Positions 31,754 through 40,883 of a DNA stretch of 64,000 nt are shown one piece after another. The notes beneath the pieces were generated by a model. It did no database searches. It saw only the letters and a program-made list of their open reading frames with translations, and was not told where the DNA came from. The stretch's first letter is position 1. The number at the start of each line of letters is the position of its first letter. This stretch comes from Pycnococcus provasolii. Taxonomy: Eukaryota > Chlorophyta > Pseudoscourfieldiophyceae > Pseudoscourfieldiales. Made by a program: the position numbers and the translations under genes. The stretch spans positions 434,001 through 498,000 of the forward strand of contig CP150560.1 in the NCBI GenBank assembly GCA_049487715.1, read 5' to 3'.

Positions 31754-32151
31754 GTTGCCCAACGCAACGAACCCGAGGTAAGCCGAGCGGCAGTGACGGG
31801 TGACGTGCTCCCGGAATGATGGCCCCGTGGGAGCCGCCGCCGCCGTCAAGGGAAGGGGAGGGAAGGGGAGGGAACTGGCTTTCACAACCCCCTTCCCTCC
31901 TCCCTCCCCCGGGCCTTCACCTCTTCCAGCCAGCCATAGGGGGATTTGGGGAGCCGTCTGTGGATGGGGGAATTCCATTCTAACCCTTCCCATCTATTAG
32001 CTGTTTTTTCTTTTCTTCGCCTACCCTATTGGCTTTTTTGGTCGGCTCGTCAGGTCGGGGATTTTTCTCGCCTCCCCAACACCGGGACCGACCGCCTTCA
32101 GCAGTCCCCGACAGCCTTCAGTTTCTCCGGGAGCGAGCCTCCGGGCGAGAG
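31754..32151. other. Divergent promoter region PRP8 / ubiquitin protease
   Basis: 398 bases between two divergent starts. It contains 'ggaaggggagggaaggggaggg' purine repeats on the + strand (31851-31872), C-rich runs near 31885-31915, and T-rich tracts (31990-32065). Open frames cross the region from both genes but lose family character outside the chosen starts. Confidence 0.45.
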
Positions 32152-34017
32152 ATGTCGCCGCCCGCTGCGTCCGCTGGAGTGGGCCCGATGATTACCAGCG
32201 CGTACGACGCACTCACGTCGTTATTGAATATATCGCCTTCGCAAGCGCGAGAAAATGGGGGGGTGCCCAAACGACACAACCAGGGGAATGCAAGCTCACA
32301 CGCGCGACTCAAGTTTGTCAGCGCAAAACACACAGCGGCGGCGCAACACGCTGACGTCGTGCCCAAGGGAAAAGGAGTCATCGTGCTCAGACCACCCGCC
32401 ACCGCTGACGACGACAACCACGCAACAGCGAGGCTGCCCAACGGAACAGGCAAGCAGGACGTGTCGGCAAAAACGCGTAAAAAGGAGAGAAAGCAGCAAG
32501 TTGACGACGGCGGCGGCGACGACGACGACGAGCAGGAGAAGGCGGACCAGCTGCCACTGCCATGCCCTAACGCGTGGCCAAGAGTCATGCGCCCAGGAGC
32601 GGGTCTGCACAACTGTGGAAACACGTGTTTTCTAAATGCCGTCCTGCAAAGCCTCACGCACACGCCGGCTATCGCGTCGATATGCCTCGCGCCGTCGCGG
32701 CGGCGCGCTTCGAACGCTGCCGCTGCGACGCAGAGGTTTGACGCCATGGAGGAGCTGCGCAACCACGTGCGCACTGCGCTCGCGGCGGGAAGGGGCGCCA
32801 TACAGCCAACGCGCATGGTGCGCACGCTCCGCCTTGTCAGCCGCTCGTTTCGCATCGGGCGTCAGGAGGATGCCCACGAATACCTTCGAGAACTGCTCGA
32901 AGCGTGCGATCGCTCGTTGGGCGACGGCGAGAAAAATGACATCCAACGCGTTTTTGGTGGCAAGCTGCGTAGCCGGATCGTCTGCACGAGATGTAAGAGG
33001 TGCAGTGACAAGGTAGAGCCATGCCTGGACATCAGCGTGGACCTCGTGCAAGTTCGCACGGTGAACGAGGCGCTGCAACGCTACACCATGAAGGAGATAC
33101 TCGAAGACGACAACGCGTACGCGTGCGAGCGGTGTCGGCGGAAGGTGTCCGCATACAAACAGCTCACCATTTACCAGCCTCCAAACTGCCTGGCGCTGCA
33201 TCTGAAGCGTTTTTCGTTCTCCGGAAGGAACGGCGGGAAGATCAGCCGCCACACCGAATTCCCACTGACGCTGGACATTGGCCCACACACGTCAGATGCC
33301 GCAGATAGGCATGCCGCAGGTCGACGACCGGCGACGCAGAAGTACAAACTCCACGCGGTTCTTGTGCACGCGGGGCACAGCTTGCACTCGGGCCATTATT
33401 TCTGCTACGTGAAGTCTTCGAGTGGAGCGTGGTATCGCGCGGACGACTCACGCGTTCAAGCTGTTAGCATCGACGAGGTACGGAGACAGCAAGCTTACAT
33501 TCTGTTCTACACTCGCGAGGGAGGCGGGTCCACTGCGGCGGCGTCGACGTCGACAGTAGCAGCAGCAGCACCGGCGATGTCGAACGGTACCAACTCCTCT
33601 GAAGACGACGACGACGACGACGACGACGACATAAGGAACGGGCCACAGAGGACAGTTGCAGCATCAGCGACAATGCGGCATCTCAAGTCTCCCGCAGGTG
33701 CAGGTCGTTCCGGCAATGATACGAGTCCCAGAAATGCAAACGCATTCCGTGCTCTCGGCGTGTCCATGCGCCGGTCGGCAGGATCATCGAAAACGTCGTA
33801 CGACCGCGACTACGATGCAGGCCGACTGACGAAGAACTTGAAGCGGCGCAAGCGTGAGCGCGGTGACATGGACATTCGCCTGGGCGCCCGTTCCGAACTT
33901 GTCCCTTCGTCGCTTCCCGTGCGCGGCGGTGGCGTGCGCAAGAAGGGTGCGCATAATCACCATCGAGGTAATCTCCGAGGGATCCCCAACCGCGGCGGAC
34001 GTCGGAAGCGGAAGTAG
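32152..34017 (+). CDS. Ubiquitin carboxyl-terminal hydrolase (USP family, USP36/42-like)
   Basis: 621 residues from ATG 32152 ('MSPPAASAGVG'); an in-frame ATG at 32029 would add 41 atypical residues. The catalytic cysteine box is 'GLHNCGNTCFLNAVLQSLTH' (~residue 145), the zinc-binding pair is 'CTRCKRCSDKVEPCLDISVD', with a second CxxC-like 'ACERCRRKV', and the histidine box is 'AGHSLHSGHYFCYVKSSSGAWY'. All catalytic elements of a USP are present. The C-terminal third is disordered, with an Asp run, Ser/Thr-rich stretches and a strongly basic end ('GGRRKRK'), compatible with nuclear or nucleolar location as for USP36. Family role: removes ubiquitin from substrates. Tandem CAA/GAC codon runs produce the acidic tracts. 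It is transcribed away from PRP8. Confidence 0.93.
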   Translation: MSPPAASAGVGPMITSAYDALTSLLNISPSQARENGGVPKRHNQGNASSHARLKFVSAKHTAAAQHADVVPKGKGVIVLRPPATADDDNHATARLPNGTGKQDVSAKTRKKERKQQVDDGGGDDDDEQEKADQLPLPCPNAWPRVMRPGAGLHNCGNTCFLNAVLQSLTHTPAIASICLAPSRRRASNAAAATQRFDAMEELRNHVRTALAAGRGAIQPTRMVRTLRLVSRSFRIGRQEDAHEYLRELLEACDRSLGDGEKNDIQRVFGGKLRSRIVCTRCKRCSDKVEPCLDISVDLVQVRTVNEALQRYTMKEILEDDNAYACERCRRKVSAYKQLTIYQPPNCLALHLKRFSFSGRNGGKISRHTEFPLTLDIGPHTSDAADRHAAGRRPATQKYKLHAVLVHAGHSLHSGHYFCYVKSSSGAWYRADDSRVQAVSIDEVRRQQAYILFYTREGGGSTAAASTSTVAAAAPAMSNGTNSSEDDDDDDDDDIRNGPQRTVAASATMRHLKSPAGAGRSGNDTSPRNANAFRALGVSMRRSAGSSKTSYDRDYDAGRLTKNLKRRKRERGDMDIRLGARSELVPSSLPVRGGGVRKKGAHNHHRGNLRGIPNRGGRRKRK

Positions 34018-34216
34018 CTAAGGTTAGACTAGTTATCCATACATAGTACTACATACAAGTATGTAACACGCACGTGGTATTGAAGTAACTTAGTATTGCC
34101 AATGTCGACATACGAAACCACTCCCCACCCATTTCGCCGGACATTGAGCCCTAGTTGAGGGGTGAAGGGGAGGCGACCTAACCAAACGTGTATGTGTACG
34201 TGTAACTTGCTCTCTC
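34018..34216. other. Convergent 3' spacer with TGTAA
   Basis: A short convergent spacer. 'agtatgtaacacg' near 34060 supplies a TGTAA motif for the + strand gene, and 'gtgtatgtgtacgtgtaact' near 34190-34207 supplies another. No gene was seen. Confidence 0.45.
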
Positions 34217-35143
34217 TTAATCCTGGCTATACTTGTATTCCTCCCACAGAGCAAGGATGGCGTCGTCAGCAGTTGTCGCCTTCCGCCGCAACACCACTAA
34301 TTTGTCTTCATTTTCAACCTTATCCGCCAATGTGAGCAGGATGTGGTACTCAGGCCTCTCAAAATCGTGCACTAACACAAGTGAATCCGCACGTCCGTGT
34401 AGCAACGCCCGGCATGCGCATGCAACACGGAATCGACCATCCACGAGGTAAATGTCTGCTGGTGGGGACACTCGGTCCACTTGTAACGAGTAGTTCGGAA
34501 ATCTCTCCTTCACATTCGCAACCTGTGTTGTCGAAACCCTTCCCCACATGCCGACTGGCCCAATGTCGACATGCCAAAATTTGTACGACGGGTTCTTCTC
34601 TGCTAACATCCCACTGACTTTGTCCACCCACGTCGATGCACTATCCACTGCCGTCAATCGCTCGATTCCTGCGTGGGATGCAATGAGTGACGAGGAACCC
34701 ATCCCCCATTCAAAGACGCTGGTGGCACTGGCGTACAACCGAGCGAGTAGTTCTTGTTCGGGAGGGGTCATGCCGCCCCCTACGAAAGCGTCACGGAATG
34801 TCGGTGATTCATCAGAGGTTGCGGTGTTGTGACTGTTGTCGTTTGCGTGCGTGCGCGCGAGCCCACCATCTTGTTCGCGAATTACGTGAATTATGTGACG
34901 TCGTGACTGCCAGTTTCTTGCTGCTGCAGATTGCGAGCGCTCGTTGTTGGTCGCGATGATTGATGAGATTTGTTGTTGAAGGATTGTCATCGCGAGGAGC
35001 GTGGCTGCGACGAGGAGCGCGGCGTACAAAGTACCTAGAGTACGCGCGCGGACGAACGAATGCGATCGTGCTGCTGAGCTGCCACCATGCATATTATCCG
35101 TGGACCGACGACTAAAAAGGAGCGGTAAAGGTGTGGGCGCCAT
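34217..35143 (-). CDS. Type II membrane protein with methyltransferase-like (Rossmann) lumenal domain
   Basis: 308 residues from ATG 35143; the upstream frame starts only at TTG. One transmembrane anchor lies at ~35-55 ('LGTLYAALLVAATLLAMTIL'), followed by a low-complexity stem. The globular part starts near residue 110: 'VFEWGMGSSSLIASHAG' resembles the glycine-rich AdoMet loop, 'LTAVDSASTWVDKV' the acidic strand-2 end, and 'DIYLVDGRFRVACACRALL' plus 'LVLVHDFERPEYH' the later strands. Conserved 'VDGRFRVACA' and 'VHDF' motifs are seen in uncharacterised eukaryotic methyltransferase-like proteins and in the glucuronoxylan-methyltransferase relatives. Golgi polysaccharide modification is an inference. 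No glycosyltransferase DXD motif stands out. Confidence 0.65.
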   Translation of the reverse strand: MAPTPLPLLFSRRSTDNMHGGSSAARSHSFVRARTLGTLYAALLVAATLLAMTILQQQISSIIATNNERSQSAAARNWQSRRHIIHVIREQDGGLARTHANDNSHNTATSDESPTFRDAFVGGGMTPPEQELLARLYASATSVFEWGMGSSSLIASHAGIERLTAVDSASTWVDKVSGMLAEKNPSYKFWHVDIGPVGMWGRVSTTQVANVKERFPNYSLQVDRVSPPADIYLVDGRFRVACACRALLHGRADSLVLVHDFERPEYHILLTLADKVENEDKLVVLRRKATTADDAILALWEEYKYSQD

Positions 35144-35517
35144 CGTCCACGCACTAGTGATCTGATCTGATCGAATCAGAGTGAACAAGAACCAAACCGA
35201 TAGAGAAGAGAGAAGAAGGACGGGGCAGAGTCACACAGAGATCTACGATAGAGTCACAGAGAAGAGGGGTACCCGTACCCGTACCCGTGGCCGTAGGAAG
35301 GTGTGAAGGACCCGGTACCCTAACCCTAACCGCTTAACCCTAACCCTAACCGCTTCTGCCGAATAGGGTTTCCCCTAAAATATGAAAAATCCCCCTCCCC
35401 CTCTTCCGAGCTCCTTCCCCTTCCCCCTTCCCCCCCCGCGGTCCCGGTCCCGAAGACGCCTCAAAAGCCGATCTCAAAAACTTTAAAACTATCACCAAGC
35501 AAGGCGGGTCTCGAATC
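35144..35517. promoter_or_regulatory. Divergent promoter with telomere-like/telo-box repeats
   Basis: This region lies between two divergent genes. It contains (GTACCC)n near 35268-35290, then at ~35312-35352 four CCCTAACC units in two pairs split by 'gctta', and 'atagggttt' near 35363. AAACCCTA-type telo-boxes are known promoter elements of plant housekeeping genes; a similar 'aaccctaacc' occurs upstream of HSP33 near 51863. C- and CT-rich tracts follow up to the start codon. Confidence 0.55.
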
Positions 35518-36737
35518 ATGGCGGAGGATAGCAGAGGAGGTTCTTCAGCGTCGGCGTCGGCGTCGGCGTCGATGTCGGCGGCACACTCCCTCGGAGTTGT
35601 TGTTGGAGGATCTCTCGGAGGAGTGGGAGGAAGTGCCAAGCCGGTGGTAGGAGGTGGTAGCGCCGACGTGGGGTTGGTTGGGAGAACCATGGTGGTGCAG
35701 GACCAGCAGCGGCAGCAGCAGATGGTGCCCACAAACACAACAGCGGCTGCGTCGTCGTCGGCGGCGGCAACAACGGCGGCAGCAGCGGGGGCCAGCCCAT
35801 GGTTCCCTGGCATACCTCCGCCAACGCCACTGCCGGCGTACGCACCACTGCCGGCGTCGGTGGACGCGAGGTGTGACGACCTAATAGCACGGCTTGCGCC
35901 TGACACACGAAGCCTCGCACACAGAGAAAGCATCACGTCGTACATGAGGACGCTAATGAAAACAGCGCTGGAGAAGGAGGGAGCCGCCGTAGAGGTGTTC
36001 GAGTTTGGCTCGGTGCCACTAAGAACTTACCTTCCCGACGGCGACATCGACCTCTGCTTGTTTTCGTTCGGCACGCCACTACCCGAGGCGTGGATTGAGG
36101 TGCTGCGGGAAGAACTGGAGCGCGTCATCGCCAAGGGCGGCAGCACGAGCGGCAGTGGAAGCAAGCCGCCTTTCGTCATCACGGAGGTTACTCTTATACA
36201 CGCAGAGGTTCGCCTACTCAAGTGCGTCGTGCAGCCGGGTAATATCGTCGTCGACGTGAGTGCCAACCAATACGGAGGTCAGTGTGCCGTCGCCTTTCTC
36301 GAATCAATGGACCGAAAGTTTGCGAACAATCACCTGTATAAGCGTGCCGTGCTGCTCGTCAAGGCGTGGTGCTACTACGAAGCACACGTGCTTGGCGCTC
36401 ACCACGGGCTGCTCTCCACCTACGCGGTTGACGTGTTGGTGCTGTACCTATTCAACATCTTTCACGACACGATCACGAGCCCGCTCGCCGCGCTGCGCCT
36501 CTTCCTCGGGCAGTTCGCCGCCTTTCCGTGGGAGCACTACGGCCTTTCGCTGATGGGCCCAATCCCCATGCCAGGTGTGCACGCTCACAGCAGCGGTGGC
36601 GCCGGTATGTCCACACCTCCTGGCACGTTGCAGTCGGCGCCAGCCCAGCCGCCAGCTGCCATGCAGAGAGATGACAACGCGCAGGGTGGTGGAGCCGGTG
36701 GCGGCGATACATCTGGCGCTGCGGCAAATGCGAGCGT

Positions 36738-36775
<38 letters not shown>

Positions 36776-38355
36776 TGATGCCACCGCCGCCTCCACCTGG
36801 CGTGCTTGCGCCGGGTGCTGAGAACTCCCTCAGACTCCGTGAAGCATTCCTTCGGGAGCTGTACGAAAAGCTTCATCCGGCTGCATACCCGCAGACGCGC
36901 CCGTTCGCGGCAAAGTTCCTCAACATTATCGACCCGCTGCTGCCGAACAACAACCTCGGTCGCAGCGTGTCCCAAAGCAATTTCTTTCGGATACGAAGCG
37001 CTCTGGCGCTGGGATACGAAATGCTCAGTGACGTGATCGCGGCGCACGACGCTGGCGGCGACTGGGAGAGTCTGTGGGAGGTATTTTTTCAGAATCTGCA
37101 TGAGAGCTCAAGCCTCGGTCATGGTAATAACCCCTCGCGCGGGAAGAACGATGGAGGTTCTGCGAAGGCTGTGCCAAGTGCCGAGACAGCGTCGGCGGCG
37201 CCGGCGCCAGTAGCTGAGGCAGACACGAATGGCACCGCGATATCGCCGCCCTCTCCGTCGTCGGAGAGCGACGATGCCTCGAACCCTCTTGCTGGCGACC
37301 TGTCTAAGCTAATGCACCAGCTCGCGATTGCTCGCACCTGTGTGCAGCAGCAGTACCTGTGGAACACCAAAGGAATGGGTTTCGGCATGCCCCCCGGCGC
37401 AGTTTACCTTCGTGGTTCGGGCGGCATGGGAATGGCCCCGCACGGGCATGGTGCGGGCCAGCACGCGTCGCACGGCTTCGCGCCGCCCGGTGTGGGTGCA
37501 CAACAGCCTGTTCACCGAGGACATTACTACAATCAAGGCGGGCAGGGCATGGGCTCACATCCGCAGGCAAATACCGGAGGGCGCGGTGGCACATCGAATG
37601 CGCAGCAGTCGCGTCGCACGCAACAGTCGAACCGGGAAGGCGGCCGGAACCGAAGAACTAACATGCGCAACAATACGGCGGACAACGCGATGGGCATGTC
37701 GGGCGGTGGCGGGGGATCTGCGCCTGGGATGCGCGTCGTGTACCTGCCACTTGCCACGCAGCAACAACCGACGGTAGCAACGGACAGCAGTGCTGGCGTC
37801 AGTCCTGGATCTGGCATGAGCAGTGCCGCGAGCACTCCTGGGAGCGCCACGGCTGCCGCCGCGGCGAGACATGTGGCTGTATCCGGCAAGGCGGTGGATG
37901 CGGATGCACGTGGCTCAGGCGTTGCGAATTCCACCACGGCGTCGACGGCAACTTCGTCGTCAGCGTCGACTATTGGCGCGATGGTCGTTCCGGGATCCAC
38001 ACCAAGCAGCGGTGCGGCGGTGGTGAGCAGACAGCATGATGCGAACAAAAAGTCGAACACGAAGAAGCTTGGTGGCTTTGGCGGGCAAAATTTTGCTCGT
38101 CTTGTAAGCCTTGCGCTAGAGAAGAAGCTGGAGAAGCCGGCGCCGGCGTCGGCATCAACACCGTCGATGGACCCTGTCGTTGGTGGCGCGAACAGCCACA
38201 ACAACAACAACAACAACAACAACAACGCGACAACCGCCTCATCAGCGCCTGGTGTAGGCGCGAAAAACGCGCATCCAATGGAGACTGCGCCCAATTACAC
38301 TCTGAGTGACTCGGACTTTCCCCCGCTCGGCGGCCCTCCGACGAATAGGCGCTGA
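35518..38355 (+). CDS. Non-canonical poly(A) polymerase-like nucleotidyltransferase (PAP/OAS1 substrate-binding type)
   Basis: 945 residues; ATG in 'aatcATGGCG'. After a Ser/Ala/Gln-rich leader, the nucleotidyltransferase core lies at ~120-345: 'VFEFGSVPLRTYLPDGDIDLCLFS' has the G-S and D-x-D metal ligands, and 'LKCVVQPGNIVVDVSANQ' the third Asp. A PAP/25A-associated helical region follows ('VLLVKAWCYYEAHVLGAHHGLLSTYAVDVLVLYLF'), interrupted by a Gln run coded by 12 CAG codons (36739-36774), then resumes ('RPFAAKFLNIIDPLLPNNNLGRSVS'). The last ~370 residues are low complexity (Gly/Met/His, Ser/Ala, poly-Asn) ending 'LSDSDFPPLGGPP'. It resembles the plant PAP/OAS1-domain nucleotidyltransferases; RNA 3'-tailing is inferred. 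TGTAA is ~20 bases after the stop. Confidence 0.88.
36739..36774 (+). repeat. (CAG)12 coding microsatellite
   Basis: Twelve uninterrupted CAG codons encode a glutamine run within the helical domain of the nucleotidyltransferase. It is likely length-polymorphic. Confidence 0.9.
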
Positions 38356-38393
38356 CTTTTTACTTTTCGGGAAAAAATGTAAAATCTTTTCTT

Positions 38394-39782
38394 TCACTTG
38401 GTGTTACGTTGTTGTGCGCCGCCGCTATTCGTCGTGGCGGCGGCGGCGGCGTTTGTCGCGTTTGTCGCGGTGCCAAATTGATCATCGAGCATCTGCTCTC
38501 TGATTGCGTAGATGACTCGCCTCCTCTGGTCACTCAGCACGGTACGCACCGCGGAGCAAGATACAGCCCAGCCGACGAGGCCTAGAAGGGTGCGCAACAG
38601 GTTGGTAGTATGCCAGGCGTCCATGGCACTCACGAATGTGCTCGGGATTGGCTTCATCGTATACCACCTCGGTTCTCGGCTGTGCGTATAATGCAGCACG
38701 TCCTCGAAGGGCAGCGAGTACAGCCCAAGGGCTACACACGCGAGGTACAGAAAAGCTGCGACGAGCCAAAGTCTTTTTCTCGATCGTGCTCCTACAGCCG
38801 CCATGGCTGCCGCGGGCGAGTTTGCACGCACCGCCGCCTCGAGCGCTTCCGTCTCCTTGGCGTGTGAGTCCACGCACGCGAGCAGGCTCACAACGGCGAG
38901 TGCGTATCCCAGGCGTGCAACGTGGTTGCTGATTGGACCGTAGTAAACGGCGAGTGCCTCGGTTGTGCTTATGTTGCTCATGTAAAGGATTATGGCATTG
39001 AGAAGGCAAAGCCCAGCGAGGCAGCCTTGAGCGAACAGGCCGCCGGCGTAGACGATGCCCTCGACGCTTTCGCTCACAGCTTGCAGCGTGCTGCTGGCCA
39101 GCACGCCGCCGCCGAAGTCTGTGGATGACTGCGAGGTTGGCGCGACTCCCCCCGCACTTAAGGATGCGAAAAGAGAGCCTGGCCGCATGCGTTGCCAGAA
39201 CGTAGGCTGAGCGGTTGCGCCTTGCGACGTTGCCGTCGCGAGAAAAGAGCTGGCGCGGAGTTGGTTCGTGGTTTCGTCAAAAACGTACGGGATGCGCTGG
39301 TCAGCAGGCTGTTGTTGTTGTTGTTGCTGCTGCTGCTGCGGCAAGCTCATGCCGTGCGGTAGCTGTGGTGCTGGAATAGCTCCTGGTTGTGACGGCACAG
39401 GTTGCATGCCGCTTCCCGATGCACCTCGGTTCTGGTTCGCCACCACCTCCGAGGCTAGTCCAAAAGACTGCTGTTGCGCCAAGTTGCCTGTTGACGCGTT
39501 GAGGCTGGGCGCCTGAGCAGCGGCCGAGTCAGACGGTGTACCGGCCGCCGCGGCCAGCCCATATCCCGCCATATCCCGTGCCAACCCATATCCCGCCAAT
39601 CCGCTAGAAGAAGAAGAGGCGCCCCCAAGCCCTCCCCCAAGCGTCGTGTTGTTGTGCTGCTGCTGTGCAAGCCCACCACCTCCCCCAAGCCCACCACGAG
39701 GTGGTGCAGACGCAGACGCAGACGCAGACGTGTTTGCTGCCGTGTTGTTCGTCATCTCAGACGCGAGACCAAAGCCGGCCAT
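38394..39782 (-). CDS. TMEM237-like four-pass membrane protein
   Basis: 462 residues from ATG 39782 ('MAGFGLASEM'); the 24 codons upstream are not typical. The N-terminal ~240 residues are low complexity with repeated 'AGYGLA/FGLASE' motifs, Ser/Ala runs and a Gln run. The C-terminal half holds four hydrophobic helices: 'GLFAQGCLAGLCLLNAIILYM', 'LGYALAVVSLLACVDS', 'LWLVAAFLYLACVALGLYSL' and 'LLRTLLGLVGWAVSCSAV'. The order 'H/QG.LAG...N' in helix 1, then three further helices at the C-terminus, resembles TMEM237, a ciliary transition-zone protein linked to Joubert syndrome in humans. That assignment is by pattern, not search. If right, the alga is flagellate. It ends 38 bases from the convergent neighbour. 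Confidence 0.55.
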   Translation of the reverse strand: MAGFGLASEMTNNTAANTSASASASAPPRGGLGGGGGLAQQQHNNTTLGGGLGGASSSSSGLAGYGLARDMAGYGLAAAAGTPSDSAAAQAPSLNASTGNLAQQQSFGLASEVVANQNRGASGSGMQPVPSQPGAIPAPQLPHGMSLPQQQQQQQQQQPADQRIPYVFDETTNQLRASSFLATATSQGATAQPTFWQRMRPGSLFASLSAGGVAPTSQSSTDFGGGVLASSTLQAVSESVEGIVYAGGLFAQGCLAGLCLLNAIILYMSNISTTEALAVYYGPISNHVARLGYALAVVSLLACVDSHAKETEALEAAVRANSPAAAMAAVGARSRKRLWLVAAFLYLACVALGLYSLPFEDVLHYTHSREPRWYTMKPIPSTFVSAMDAWHTTNLLRTLLGLVGWAVSCSAVRTVLSDQRRRVIYAIREQMLDDQFGTATNATNAAAAATTNSGGAQQRNTK

Positions 39783-39911
39783 GATAGGGAGACGTCTGGC
39801 TTTGCAGACGTTGAGAATGAAAGGGACCAGGAAAAGGAAAAGAAAGGGGGGCAAAGTTCGAACGCCCTCGCCCTGGGGAAACGGGCGCGGGAACGACTTT
39901 GACGCTACCAG

Positions 39912-39942
<31 letters not shown>

Positions 39943-40144
39943 GCTGTGTGTGGGGGGTGATCAGGGGGTCCACCGTTGCCAACTTGGTTTTTATGTATTT
40001 TACTATTTTTGAAGAGTTCAGAGAGAACTTGGAAGATGGTCCTGCAGTCCCCTCCTTCCCTCCTTCATCCCTCACGTGCCTCGTGTGCCTGCGTTTTATT
40101 CATGTCGATGTCGTGTCATTATTCGTGTCTGCTTGGTGGTCAGC
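39783..40144. other. Divergent promoter region with TG microsatellite
   Basis: This region lies between the TMEM237-like gene and the FKBP gene. It holds a (TG)14 run at 39915-39942 followed by 'gctgtgtgtgggggg', and T-rich stretches near 39988-40012. Nothing else was recognised. Confidence 0.5.
39915..39942. repeat. (TG)14 dinucleotide microsatellite
   Basis: An uninterrupted TG repeat, continued by a short imperfect TG/G stretch, in a non-coding divergent promoter. It could adopt Z-DNA; that is general knowledge, not shown here. Confidence 0.95.
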
Positions 40145-40810
40145 ATGAAGCACCAAAAAGCAAGGGTTTGCAACACCGCCGTGTTGAGCAGGCTCGAAGG
40201 ACTCCTCCTAGGAGTCGGAGGAACGTTCACACATGTGCATGACACCTCCTTTGGGGAGCAGGATCATCGGCACGCCATCACACGCCGTCGTCGCGTGCTT
40301 GCTCTTTCGTCAGCGACTTTAGCGATCTTGCTGCCACCTGATGTCGCCGGATGGAGAAGAGTCGCGTACGCGGCGCAGGAAACGATGCAAGCACGCGTCG
40401 GCGACCTTGTGCTCGCGCACTTCGTCGCTTACGTCGATGACGGGCGAACGGAGTTTTTTGACGGCACGCGAGGCGGCGCCACTTACCTCGACGGTGGAAG
40501 TGGCGTATTTCGCCCTGCGGTGCTCGTTGCGGGCGGGGCTGTGAAGCCTGGCCAGCCTAAGGGACTGCTTGACCGTCTTGTGGGCCTGAAGGCTGGCGAG
40601 AGCGCGACATTCACTCTGGAGCCTGAGGAAGCGTTCGGGAGCGCCACCGCACAGGGTCCGTACGGCGTCGTGCCTGGTGGCAGTCGTGTGCGCTACGAGG
40701 TTGAGGTCCTACGCGTGAGTCGTGACGGTCCTGACAAGCTGTTCGAGGGCATCAGCAAGTGTGGAGCGGGAGGCGCATTTGAACAGGACGAAGGGTGCAA
40801 AGACATTTAA
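40145..40810 (+). CDS. Chloroplast (thylakoid lumen) FKBP-type peptidyl-prolyl isomerase
   Basis: 221 residues from ATG 40145. The first ~80 residues form a bipartite transit peptide: a basic plastid part, then a twin-arginine-like 'ITRRRRVLALSSATLAILL' ending 'VAYAAQE', a plausible AxA lumenal cleavage site. The mature part is a diverged FKBP fold: 'VGDLVLAHFVAYVDDGRTEFFDGTR', 'GLLDRLVGLKAGESATFTLEPEEAFG', 'YGVVPGGSRVRYEVEVLRV'. Aromatic active-site residues of FKBP12 are only partly kept, as in many plant lumenal FKBPs. Family role: photosystem assembly chaperones in the lumen. It converges with NDC1, 73 bases away, suggesting shared or overlapping 3' ends. Confidence 0.85.
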   Translation: MKHQKARVCNTAVLSRLEGLLLGVGGTFTHVHDTSFGEQDHRHAITRRRRVLALSSATLAILLPPDVAGWRRVAYAAQETMQARVGDLVLAHFVAYVDDGRTEFFDGTRGGATYLDGGSGVFRPAVLVAGGAVKPGQPKGLLDRLVGLKAGESATFTLEPEEAFGSATAQGPYGVVPGGSRVRYEVEVLRVSRDGPDKLFEGISKCGAGGAFEQDEGCKDI

Positions 40811-40883
40811 AAAAAGCTTAACGCACTTTTTCATCGCGACCGTTGGACAGAGTACAGTACACTTCATTACTGTATGAGAGATC

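Noticed and set aside
35312-35352. CCCTAA repeats as a true telomere
   Set aside because: Only four units, interrupted, and in the middle of a gene-dense region; better explained as promoter motifs.
36739-36774. CAG run as a spliced or frameshift site
   Set aside because: The frame stays open and family sequence continues on both sides; it is simply a polyglutamine tract.
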